Source: Vanilla planifolia (Eukaryota; Streptophyta; Magnoliopsida; Asparagales; Orchidaceae). Taken from it: a DNA stretch of 64,000 nt. The notes beneath the pieces were generated by a model. The model was not told the origin of the DNA. It ran no database searches and was given only the letters and a program-made list of their open reading frames with translations. The position numbers and the translations under genes are program-made. The stretch spans positions 29,852,569 through 29,916,568 of the forward strand of contig CM043871.1 in NCBI GenBank assembly GCA_023846275.1. The letters run 5' to 3'. This document shows positions 50,243-62,989 of the stretch, piece by piece; position 1 is the first letter of the stretch; each line of letters begins with the position of its first letter.

Positions 50243-50440
50243 TGTTGAAATTAATCTATTTTTTTAATAAGTTCCATTGTACTTTTAATGAATGAAAAAA
50301 AAAAACGATACAAATCTTGCAGCAATTCCTAAAATATGATTCTTTTCAAAAAAAAAAAAAAGAAAAAGATTAACAACTGCTTCTTGAAAGAATGTTTTCC
50401 TATTTTTTAATTAAATTTTAAATTTTAAAAATAAAACAAA
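50243..50440 (+). repeat. 3' LTR of the Copia fragment
   Basis: Starts TGTTGAAATTAATC directly after the polypurine tract, the same 13-base start as the LTR at 23852. The right end is not defined; composition changes near 50450. Confidence 0.55.
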
Positions 50441-53400
50441 AGTCACAAAAAACGAACCTTCGAGAACAGTTCCCTTTCTAGGAATAGACTAATCAAGCCA
50501 CATGCCAGCAGTCAATCAGCATAAGTCCAAATGCTGGTCTGTGGCCCATAAACCTAATCATAGGATTCAGTAATCATTGAAATTAATATTTTAAACTTTA
50601 CAATAATAAGAATTACCCAAAAAAATACATCTAAAAAATTACGAAATATTTAAAAATAAAAAAATTTGCATAATAGCAAAAATCTAGCATGCAATTTGGA
50701 ATTATTGCGAGCTTTTGTTCTCCAAATTCACTTAATTCATCCTTGACTTGTATCTGTTATGTAACTCAATTCAGCTTTCTGGCTTAAAAATAATAATTCA
50801 TTAAGACTAAAATAAAGATTAGATCGTTCAGATTAAATAAATAAATAAATCATACAAAATATTTTTGAAAATAATAATAAAAAATACTTGGGAATATTTT
50901 TTACATGTCGAATTACAAGCATTAGCCGAAGCTTGGCATATGGCAGATTGCTAGAGGAAAAGTTCTTGGGTAAGCTACATAGTACAGATTATATTAAATG
51001 CCAGGTTTTTATTCATAAATATTTAGCATTATTTAAGCTTCTTTAAAGATGTTTTTGGACCAAAGATAGCAACTTGCCTTCAGGAAACAGTGATTTACAA
51101 ATATCACTGTTAATGGTCTGGACTTGATTCATTCCATCAATTGCTAAAGATTAAGGACATTCAATTTGATTTTGATGGAATCCAAATTTTGGATAATAAA
51201 TGTTCAATTCAATGCTGACATGACTTATTAGATATTAAGTCAAATATGAATTGAGCAAAAATGATTCAATCCTTGATTAATTTTGAATTTATAAATCAAA
51301 TTCTTAATCAAGTTTAACCTCAAATTTGTTAATTTTGAATAAAACAATATATGATGTATATGATTCAATTTTAATCTCATCAAATCCATTCAATCATGAC
51401 CCAAGGTTAGAACAAATAACTACTTAACTATATTAAGTTAAATAAAAAAAAATGTCAAATTTTTTTTTTCAAAATATTGATTTATAAATACCATTCTTAT
51501 CTAGATGTTAATATTATCTAAATAATATTCAATCAAATGATTCTTAAATAAATTATCATAAATTATAATTTTATCACTAAAATGTGATTTCGATATAATT
51601 CTTTAAATTTGAATGGTATCTAAACTTTGATCACCTCAAAATTAAAAATTAGAATAATATTTAAAGAATTTTGAGCTAATTATTTAAAAATATTAAAAAA
51701 ATTAAAAAAATCATTTAGATAATATTATGATTTACAAATCATTATTATCCAAACAATATACTAAAACAAGTATCTTTTAAATAAATAAAGTTTGAAGATT
51801 GTTAATATTTTGATTAAAAATGAGTATATATGACTAGTAATTTTGTTTGAATCAAGCAATGCATAGTTATTTTTTTTTATTATGCAATGTAGCAAAACAA
51901 GCAAGGAGGTAAACTACTAAAACAAATACATAAAAGTTGGTTTATTCGATAACAAGGATTTGTAGCTATTTTCATCTTTTGTCAATCCATACTATTTGTT
52001 TGAATTTTCATTCAATTAACTTTCTATTGTAACAAAAGAAAAAGCTATCCAAATAAATATTTCCTTTATGTTGCATCATTTGTTCATTTTAACTTTTTTC
52101 AATACTATTCCTTTGAAGACAAACTAAAATAATAACTAATTAAGTATCATTTTCATTTGAGTGTATCACGTAAAAGGAAAATCGACGTGTTATGAAAATA
52201 ATCGCTTTCGTAGCATTTAAAAAAATTTGAACAGATCAATAACATAAATTTAAATCAAATATGTAGTTGGCTATTAGCATTAACTAATAAGACCAATCAC
52301 ACAACCAATCAACAATGTAAATAGCATCAACAATAACTTCTTTTTTTGCACTTAATGATGTAGTTCCACATTGTTCATTAACAATACTTCATAAATATCC
52401 AAACATACAAAACCCTTCTTTATGATTTTTTCCATATCCATGTTGTTTTCCTTCTTTGTTATTTATAAATATAAATTCAATAATCCTCTCAACTATAGTA
52501 GGAACATTTAGTAATCTAAGTTTTTCATGTCCTAAAAAAACAAATACAACTCTTCTAACATTCAATATTGATCTAATTGTTGTATGTTGAAGCACGTATC
52601 AAACTCTCACTCTAATATTCATATCATTTACATTTTTACACAAAAAATTTGTATTGTGCACAATTTGCAATATGTTCTTTTAAATTCAAGAAAGAAAACA
52701 ATGAATATTAAACAGTGGGTTAGTTTGTGATGGCCTGGACAGCGTTGGAAGAAAGACGAACCCAAATGTGGCAAGCAAGCACTAGAGAAATTTAATATTC
52801 CAGGGCCCATTTCTAAGTCTCTTTTATTGGATAGTGGAAGTCGTCATCTTCCTCATAAAAGTCTGAAAACAGTGAAAACCATTAATGCCTGCTTTGTTCT
52901 CTATCTCAAATGTTTTCGACCTCATGCAATAACCTCTCACCCAAATTTATTGCAACCTTTGTCTTCACCGCCACCACCCAAACGTCACTCTCCTTCACCA
53001 AACACGTCTCTCTCCCTCCACCCGACGGAAATATACATTAAATTTGCTAATCAAATGGCCAAATAAGTTTCAAGCATAAACACCAACCATTTATACATTT
53101 GTAGCTCATTTAAATTCGAAGTAAACGCATCACAATGACCAAAGAAAGCACACAGGGGAGGTGATTGATTGCAAGAAATCGTCCGTATTAACGTAGATAT
53201 AGCATTAAATGTGAAGTATCTAAAGAAGACGTGGGAAATAATGGCTATAGAATTGCATTGATTAATATAGGTGAGTGCAGTTAAAGATAGATGTCTACAC
53301 TAATGGCAACTGAAACAATTTAATTCAATGAATCCAAGTGTTTTTCTCTGAACAAATGTTTTAATGTCCTAACCAGCAGATTTTGATGGGAAGCACCAAA

Positions 53401-55359
53401 TAAGCTTTATAGATCTATCATATGAAGCTAATAATGAAATGGAAAGGTCATTAAGGCTTTATGATGAAATAAGAGGTGAAGTTTTAGCTTTTCTGAAAAG
53501 GAATGAAGTTTCACAAATCCCATTTAAAACCCTTCTTCAAATTCTATTGAATACTAAGAATTTTAGGATATTTTTTATATCACTGTTCTAAACAGCTTAT
53601 TTGCATTTTTTTTTTTTATTCTAGTTGCAAAAGGATTCAAGAACCTAGTCATTGAATGATGTTCTTTAGCAATTTCTACAAACAAAGAATGACAAAGAAG
53701 ATGGTTTTTGTGACAGGAAGGTAAGATTCCAGCACAAAAGAAAAAATGTTGAAGAATTTGAGAATAATTTTAGACATATATCTCCCAAGAAAGATACTTT
53801 TGAGACAGAGTCATTTCATTACAAAAAGTCATGTCAACACATTTCATTCCATTACAGTTTATGTGAAAGTGTTTCTAAGAAGCAGGAATGCGATGCATAA
53901 AAACTATATTAAATTTTATTTTCCCTCGATTTGTAAGTTATAGTCTTGAAACCTCTTTCTTTGATGTGACATTTTCTTAATTTATTTGATTTTTTTTTAA
54001 TTTTATTATACATATATAGATCAGATAATTACATAATTCTAAAAAGTATTTTTATAAACCATTTAATATGCATCCATATACATAGCCAGATATTTATTTT
54101 TATCATGATTATAAAAATAAATTCACATAGCTATTTTGAAATTAGAAATTCTCCAATAATTCTATCTTTCTTGATATAAAATTTTTACTTTAAGAACAAA
54201 TAAAATCATTTATTTAAAGCATTAATTATATAACCTTTTTATGATAAGTTGATTCATACTTTTATTTGAAATTACACTAGAATTTTAAACCATATAGAAT
54301 TGAAACAAATTATAATTTATTTAATAATATAAAAATTTTAAACTATGTTTAACATTATTCAACAACTATAACATTATGATTCTTATTCTAATAATTATTA
54401 TTATAATAGCATCATCATGTCTAAAACAATTTATTCATGATATATGATATCTAAAACAATAAAAATAAAACATATTTAAATCATTTTATTCTTTATTCAC
54501 TTGGCTCACAAAAAATTCATCAACATGACCTTAAATTTTTGTAAACCAAAATAAGTTAAACCAACCAATACTTATTTATTAAACAATCTACTTATATATA
54601 TAAATTAATAAAGTTTTAAGTTATATCTTATGGTGGATCAATATCATAAGAATAAAGAAAATAAAAAAAGTATCAATACCAAAGCTAATCATACTTATAA
54701 AATAAGAACATTTCTTTTAAAAATTCAATTATGATGATTTTTTGTTATATATTTTTTCAATTTATTGGCCTATTGATCTTTTTTTTTATTCTCTCACAAT
54801 TAAGTAGTACTTTTCCAAATTTGTTTTCTTCCAATTACACATTCTACAAGTCTCATTATTTAATCAAATAAAGATCTTGCCTCTTTTTTTAATGATGTTC
54901 TTAAATTTATTCTCATAATTAATTTATTTTTGTACCTTTAAAATTTTCCAAGTTAGCAATTACAAAAATCGTTCCATCCTACATGTCAATCTTCACATAA
55001 AAATTTTGCATGCCAAACATGCATGCCATGTAAGAAGATTTGTAGGAAATTAAATATGCATGTAAGAATTATATAACATACAACTTAACATTCAAGACTC
55101 AGCATCACATATTGTTAAAATGTTGATTTTTAATTTAATATAATAGTAAATGTTAAGAGCTATTAATTTATATTTTATTTATTATCAAGCACATGCATTC
55201 ATAAGATTCATAATAATCTAATTGTATTTAATGTCATGTCACACCAAGAGTTAAGTCATTCGAATAAGGCCTGTCATGAGGTCCACCAAGGTTAATATTT
55301 TATTGAATTGGTTTAAAAATGCAATAATCCAAAATCCTTAAAATAATTATTCAAATAAT

Positions 55360-55420
55360 TACCTTCACTTTTAGGATATTCCACTTCACCTACCTTCACT
55401 TTTAGGATATTCCACTTCGC
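55360..55420. repeat. 31-bp tandem duplication
   Basis: TACCTTCACTTTTAGGATAT followed by TCCACTTC occurs twice in direct succession, at 55360 and 55391, nearly identical. This indicates a recent local duplication. Confidence 0.9.
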
Positions 55421-58400
55421 CCTCTTGTACCTCTAAGTACCAAGTAAATCAACTTAACCACATCTTATAACCCCAATTTTGGGATATGACTATAGAACAC
55501 TTGGTTGTGACAATTGCTCCCACAACCAGTGTATGACAACATGGCCTTGAACATATGGTTTAGTATATAAATGATTAAAAGTGAGAACACATTTTGATCC
55601 AAGAGACGTAAGATTCAAAATGCTTGTGTCACCATTCTCGACTTATCAAGTTGGTTTAAGGAAGTTGCTTCAATTCCCTAGTTTAAGGGACTTACTTAAT
55701 AGGGGATTGCATTTGTTTACACACACTGCTCAATGGCCTTTACTCCCATTAACTATGTGTATAACTATGTGCATATATTTAAGTTTATTAATTTATATGT
55801 GTATGACATATTGTTAACACATAATAAAAGTTGTGTGTGTATGTGAATGTATTTCATTCAAATTATTAATTTAGTACAAAACAAATAAACTTAATGAATA
55901 AGAATCATGCCACTGTTCACCAAATCTAGGATACTGAAGATTTAAGAACTCACAAATTTAATTCTAATCATTGATCCAAAAAATAACCACATGGCAAGAA
56001 CTTATAACATGGTGCTCGAGGTTAGGCACTTTAGACCCAAGTGCTTAAGGCCAGAGCCTCAATACCTAAGCTCTTGACGACCATCCTTCGATGTCTAATC
56101 GTTATAATCAAAATGCTTGAATTTAAGTTATTTTGGGACAAATCTAGCATGAATCTTCTTCTTCATTTAGTGGTAGATGCTTCACTCTAAGTAAATGATG
56201 TTAAAAATGTGATGCCCATAAAAAGGGTTGGTGGGGGCATAAGGGGTTGAATTATGATCATTTAAAAAACTTTAAATATAGTAACAGAAAGTATTATAAT
56301 AATTTGGTTCACTGTTGATGAACACACTTAATGATTTATTTTGAAAAATAATGGATTAATTTTTCAAAGCTCTTGTGTGAATAAAAAGATAAAAGATCCA
56401 AACCTAAATCTATATCTACTATTGACCAAATGATTAGATTTCTACTAAATCCACTCTTGTTTTGCAACAGCAAAGTTATGATAAATCTTACAAACAGTCA
56501 CTTCTTTTTTATTGCAGCTAGGCAAGGACAAACCTAACAAATAACCACTCCACTTTTGCCATAGCTATGTAACAGTCGACCTTACAAACAATTCAAATGA
56601 GTTACAGTCGCTATATATAACATATAAAAAAACATATACCATTCACTCATTTAACTAATATGAAAGTATCTAAATAATATGAAAAGATTTTACCAAGTAA
56701 TATGAGAGGCTTGGATGAAACGATAGTCATTAAGATGCAATGACGCACATAATGCAACAAGTTGAAGGAGATCTTCATTGTTTACCTATAGCCCAAGTCT
56801 AATTCCTCTTCTTAAAAATTTGCAAGTTGGTTCATTAGATTTTTATCATATGATAGATGTCCTATTTATACTTCGAAATTGGTTAAGCAAGCTTTTAGAA
56901 ATACTAACAACTCAAATACTAGCTTTTCAAAGTGATAAATTAGTCATTACAGGTTTTAGGCTTAAATCATACAATTATGATATAAAGATTGTACAAAGAT
57001 AATAAACATTAATGAAAGATCACCTTAATGATATGTACATGATGTATATTTTAATTACCTCACATATATCATACAACAAAGAGATTAGTCATTATACTAT
57101 ACAATGTGTGTTCTTAGCACACTTAAAAACTTTCTCGGGTTTTTAAACCTCAGTATTAAACAATTACTAGGATAATATAAGTATGATAAGTTTATTACTT
57201 GAGTTCGTTGATGATCACATGCATCTAATATGTGGATCATGATCATATGATAAATTGTTTTTCATAAAATTGTTTGCTCTTAGGTTTTTGGAACCTTTGT
57301 ATAAGTATGATATAGGAATTGTGTAAGTACAACAAAATTTTTTTAGATAATTTACTTGTGAACAACAAATTACAAACTTCATATGTGTGTAATATGATAA
57401 TAATATTTGTACAAAGATATCTCAGTTAACTCATTCAATTCTATAAGATAATCATGCTTATACAATATACTTGATTATATTTTTGTAATACCATTTGAAT
57501 AATTTTTACTCTAAGTTAATCTAATTATTATGTGAGAGAATTGGATTACATAAGTACAAAATAATTCTTCACATTGTATGATACTAAAATTTGTTAAATT
57601 GATAAAACATAACTTGGTTTTGTATATAACTAATAGAAGGATTTATCATGTATATCCAACTCAAACTATGTTAAATAAAAGATTGTTCTAAGGAAATTAT
57701 AATATTGTGCCTATATGATATGCGATACTGACTAAAACCTACAGAAAGACAGAGCAAGGGGTATATTGCACCAATTTGATTAATGATATCATTCAATATG
57801 ATCACTATGTAGACTATGAACAAAGTTTGTGTCAATTGTGTTTTAAAGCATTTTTTATCTTGATATTCTAAGATTGATTTAACTAATTAGATCTTAACTT
57901 TTCAAAATTAATTAGTCATTTATTTACTGTTTAACTAATATGAATAGAGATTGACATTTTAACTATGTATGAGTAGGATGAATATAAATCTATGTATCAT
58001 ATGAGTATCATTTGAGGGGTTTAACAATTCTAAATAAAATAATGTGCAAAAAATGAGCTTCGAATGGTAAACTACTATATCAAGAGTTGAGTTCTTTAAC
58101 TCTAAGATTTAAAGGTTGATCTATGCTTCAATAATGCCACCAATGTATCTTAATAAGTCTTCACATATTGATTATTCTAAGAGACAATTGATCAAGCTCT
58201 ATAACAGATTAACTTGTTTGATCTTAAAATGTATGATATAAAATATTTAAGACAAAACAATAATAAAGTAATCAAATTATTTAATTATCATCAAAAGGGT
58301 GGTGCAAAGACCAAGGGTTTAACATATGAATCATCATTGAGATGAACTTTGAAGTTTATCAATAATGATAATAACTCTCCCTTTATGCACTTACAACTCA

Positions 58401-58494
58401 AGCCATTAGAATAAGATTAATGAAATGTTGGTAATTCTCACATACATACACACACATCTTAGATAATTAAGCCATATTTGAAGTAACAAATATT

Positions 58495-58530
58495 ACTCTC
58501 TCTCTCTCTTAATCTCTCTCTTTCTCCTTT
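58495..58530. repeat. CT-rich microsatellite
   Basis: (CT) repeats at about 58495-58509, then CTCTCTCTTTCTCC up to about 58530, followed by a T-run. Confidence 0.85.
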
Positions 58531-58559
58531 TTTTTTCTAAATCTTTGAATTAACTAAAT

Positions 58560-59487
58560 CTTGAGAAGTCCCCCACATTTAAGTTATGATTTTCTTTTAT
58601 AAACATTTAATGTATTTTCTTGTTCTCTTCACTTCCAATTTTGCACTAAACACGACACTTTCACTTCACAAACCTTCGTTTTCTTTAACAAACGCCTCAC
58701 CTCCAATTCCCATGGTTTTAATCTTCATTCATTGTTTAGGTTTTAGCAATTTTAGTTTTAGAAAGAAATAAATTTTATTCCATTCAAACTTTAAAAATTT
58801 TAATATTTTCTAAATTTTCTTTTAAAATGACATTAAAAAATTAATCAACAAATTTCTTTTGATTACTCTTGCCAAATTCCACCGATCAATCCAATTATAT
58901 TTTTCCAATATCAATTCATACGTTTAATTATTTTTTAAATATAAAACCTTTATTTATTAATTGTTCTATTTTCTAATGCTCGATTATTAGTATTTTTTAT
59001 GCAAGAATATTTTGTTAAATCAATCTTAATGCATAATATGTCCTAATCATATTTCATTATTTGTTGAATTTATTTAATATTTAAATAATTTTCAAAATTT
59101 TCTACCTATAAAAAAATTTATTATTTAATTCAAAAAAGTATAAATCTCTATTTTGAGATCTCAACACTACAAATTTTTATTGAATTGATGCCAATAAATT
59201 CTTAATAAATCCTCATCTTATTTTCTGAACTGTTTTCCTCCTTTTAAGAATCTTTACGTCTTTCTATCCCATGTACAAATTTTAAAAAAAATTCAAAAAT
59301 TCATCAAAAATCTTTAACAACATAAAATAATTATTTAACACATTTATTTATCACTAATGATAGTTTTAATTCTTTATTTTCTCTCTTTAAAACACGTGTC
59401 TATCTCAAAATCATGAGATGTTTAAAAATTTTTAAATCCCAAAAATTAATTTTTTTTAACATTTCATCTTATTTTTAAGATATTACA
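58560..59487 (+). repeat. Possible Gypsy LTR 3' end
   Basis: The segment ends TTTTAAGATATTACA at 59487, similar to chromovirus-type LTR ends. Like those LTRs it is rich in CTTTAAAA/TTAAAAATT lines, with CACGTG embedded near 59394. The start is not defined and no primer site follows. Weak evidence. Confidence 0.25.
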
Positions 59488-62400
59488 GTTATGTCTCAAT
59501 GTATATTTAGTTGTAGATGATAGTGAATAACTAATAAGTGTTACTTACCAAGAAGACAATATAAACAAAAGATGTGAGCTGAAATGATGCAAGAAAAATG
59601 TGAGAAAATAAGAGAACTTATGCATTAGGCATTCCCCTATTTTCATAATAGCATTGTCAAACTACTTTGCACCATAGTTTGTGGTACAATATTAGAACAC
59701 ATTTTTATTTTATTTTATTTAAATCAGGTAGAAAAAAAAACATTACCTACAAACAAAATTGTGAAATATTTATATCACTATTTTCATAATTGTGTGAATT
59801 TGATAATTATTTTTATTATGTTTTGCATAATTCATTAACCCAATTGATCGTATGATATATCATTTTTGTTAAGTAATACAAAAAAAATAAAGCATGCAAT
59901 GCATTTTCGTTACCTATAGTAGCAAAAATCATCTTACACTAAACTTACTACAATAGAATTGCAACAAATAAATTATTTTCACAAAGTTTTTAGTGACAAA
60001 AAATAGACTTTTCTACCATGAATGATGCCCTGTTATCTTTGTGATGCTGTTAGAAGAACTCTTTCTACCCCTCAACAAATAAGTTTTGCCAACTTCAAAA
60101 ACTATTTTCCAAACAAAAAAAATCAAGTAAAAAAAAAAACTGTGTTCAAGTTCGCCCATATGTGGGAGTAAAAACAAATTCATCTTAAAATTGATAAGAG
60201 TATCCAATGCCTCTTAATTAATGCCTTTTCCTTGGATTGAATACATCGACCCAAGAAAAGGAGGAAGCTTTGACCAGCTACCCTTTGAAAATAATATCAG
60301 TACTAATTTGTACTAATTAATAAAAGATCATAAGTAAAATAATTTCATCTGATGACTAAGCCTATTCAATGCAAATAAAAGATGGAAAAAACTAAACCCT
60401 GCCCCACCATACATAATAAATAATTAATCTTGTGTAACTATTATGCATGCGAAATTCTTTTATCATTAAAAACTATCATTAATCTAATGGATTGAGATTA
60501 CTAAACCAAATTACAGGAATCATGAAGTAAACTAATGAGCTTCAGCTGTTTCTAATACCTACCTAATGACATTGGATACTTATTTAATGCTAAATGCAAC
60601 AAACGTGAGCGAGGTTTGAAGTCTAATAATTGCCGTGATTAAGTCGCACAACCTCCCATTAACTACGTCAGCGCCCAGCACCACACGAATTTCCAATAAG
60701 GACTTTCATTAAATTGGCAAATTAAGAGTTAGATTTCCCAAAGTTTTCTTGCTCGGGGATCGACCTCCTAATGGAGTTCGGTAATTAATGATCCATAACT
60801 AGCGATTTAGTTGTCATGCTTAATTAAGGGAGTTCCATCCAAGCAAAGCAATCCCCGTTTTTGATTAAAAAATTCGTAATACATTTTATAAAGTTATGTT
60901 TAGTACTCCCATAATTGTCGACTATTACAGTTTTGCAAATATTTAATTGTTCTAAAGATTGGAAAAAAGAATTACAACAAACATTTTGCAATTACTTTAT
61001 AAAACCATATAACAACAATAATAATATAATCAATAAAAAGTCTAAATGGTAGGACGACTTTTCCTTGTGTCAATTCTTAAACTTTCAAGCACACCATAAA
61101 AGAAAAGCAAATGGTGAAAAAAAAATGTTTGTTCGCCATTATAATCAAACAAGCAATGTTATTAGAACCTAATAAATCCAATGATTAATTGAGAGGGAAA
61201 TATTTTAATCACAACAAGTGTTAATCGACTCGTTCAGTTCGATTAACAAATTGGTGAGCAAATTGAGTTTTGGTTGAGCAAAGTTCAAAATCGAATCAAA
61301 CTAAACTTTGTCAAAAGTCAATTTAAACAAAAAAAAATTTAATATTGAACCAAACGAAAAAGTCATAAGTTCTTGTTCGGAATATGATAAATAAACCAAA
61401 TCTAGAACCTAGAAATTAGATTGTAGTCTAGATTAAACACAAAAATGAACCAATCAAACCAGAAAAAAAAAAAAAAAGCATAGATCTAAAACTAGTATTA
61501 TACATGATTTCTTGTTTTTTTTTTCCAATAATTTATTTTCTTTATTAAAAACCAGAATAAACAAAATTTAAAATGCCATACTTTTCTGCCAAAAGCTGAA
61601 CCAACTAACTTAACGTGTAATCATTTCAATTTGATTTTTCGATTTTAACAGAATAAGGTTCATCTCTAGCCTTTAGCCAAAGAAAAAAGTCAGCTTCCCT
61701 AAGCTTATTGTACCATAGTAACCAACAGTATAGTCAACTTTTAAATGAATGACTAAGTTTGAACTTTTTGATAATCTATATTTATAACTTTTTTTGACCT
61801 AATGGCCAAACACAGAGGCATTTTATTGTAAGGAGTAAACTTCAATTCACAAAAAAAAACTTCTAATAACTTAAATATCTGATAAGTTACATTATGTTCA
61901 TTAGATTTGCATATCCAAATAATCTAAATAAGCTTTTATCTTTAATCAACAAGATATTTTGATACTAACATTTTGAATATAAACAATTATTTATATCAAT
62001 ATTCATATCTTTGCAATACTCATTTCAATAGCATATTTGAATTCACAATTCAATAATTAGTACTATATAATTATCAAATGAGTATAATGAATAATCTTAA
62101 ACAAAATATTTCGATCACACAATGCAACTGATGCATTCTTATATTTCAATTATTTTGTATGCCTTATTCTTATCATCTCATATAAAATAATAAAATTTCT
62201 TATTCTTTAATATCTTAAGATCATCAGTTATATTTTTTATATGATTTATATTTTTATCTTAACTAAGATTGTATTTCATAAATAAAATTTGTTATACTTC
62301 AATGTTAAGTCATATCCATAACTTTAATTTGACTTTAAACTTATTTTTTATAGTCTTATAAATAGAAGGATGATATCATTAATAAAAAATAATACAACGA

Positions 62401-62850
62401 GGACAAATATCATCACAAATTTATCATATAAAAGCTTTGATTACTAATATAATGGGAAAATGACTCAACCTAAAGACTAGATGAACATCAATAAATACAA
62501 GAAAAATTTTAGTCAATCTTGTTTGAGTGCAAGCATGCCTTCACACATCTTGAATACTATTATCATATAAAAAAGGAATTCTCTTCCTCTTTACGGCCTT
62601 CCAAAGTACTACAGTTAACCGTAGTGAAATAATCTCTAGTTTATTCTAGGAAACAATGAACTTATAATAAAAACGTTTTCTATATGAAATATAAGTTGGA
62701 AAGAGCTCGACTTCCTCCGGTGCAATAAATGAAAGGTTTACGTATTACTCCACTTAGGTGCATTCCAATGACCCAATTAATTCCAATAAATAGCCCACTA
62801 TCTCTAATGCAATTAATTATTTATCAACCCCCTTAAAGTCCCCCCGTCGC

Positions 62851-62989
62851 ATTAAATACCAACACGGCGCATTGAAACCATAATGGTCCCTACAAAAATC
62901 CCTATTTATTTTCAACCCCCTCGTTTATCTCTTCTCCCCACTCTTCATCCTCGTCTTCCCCTCTACTTGCAAACCTTACCCCCAAGTCG
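62851..62989 (+). promoter_or_regulatory. Core promoter and leader of the CFL1-related gene
   Basis: A TATA-like CTATTTATT lies at 62902-62910, about 80 bp before the ATG. A pyrimidine-rich leader at 62915-62985 (CCCCCTCG, CTTCTCCCC, CTTCCCCTC) follows, typical of plant 5' leaders. Confidence 0.45.

Larger units (their letters stand above)
50441..62850. other. Long AT-rich intergenic region without recognised genes
   Basis: Both strands were read. Short open frames here (for example 52827-53066, 53746-53943, 56778-57002, 58586-58771, 60013-60207) lack domains, splice partners or homology that I can recognise. Landmarks are a higher-GC block at 52700-53060, a 31-bp tandem duplication at 55360-55420, a CT tract at 58495-58530, a possible Gypsy LTR end at 59487 and a higher-GC block at 60590-60860. 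Confidence 0.5.

Noticed and set aside
23852-62850. A novel defence, conflict or metabolic gene system in the gene-poor region
   Set aside because: Reading both strands found only retrotransposon-derived proteins and AT-rich noncoding DNA, with no cluster of co-oriented intact frames to support such a system.
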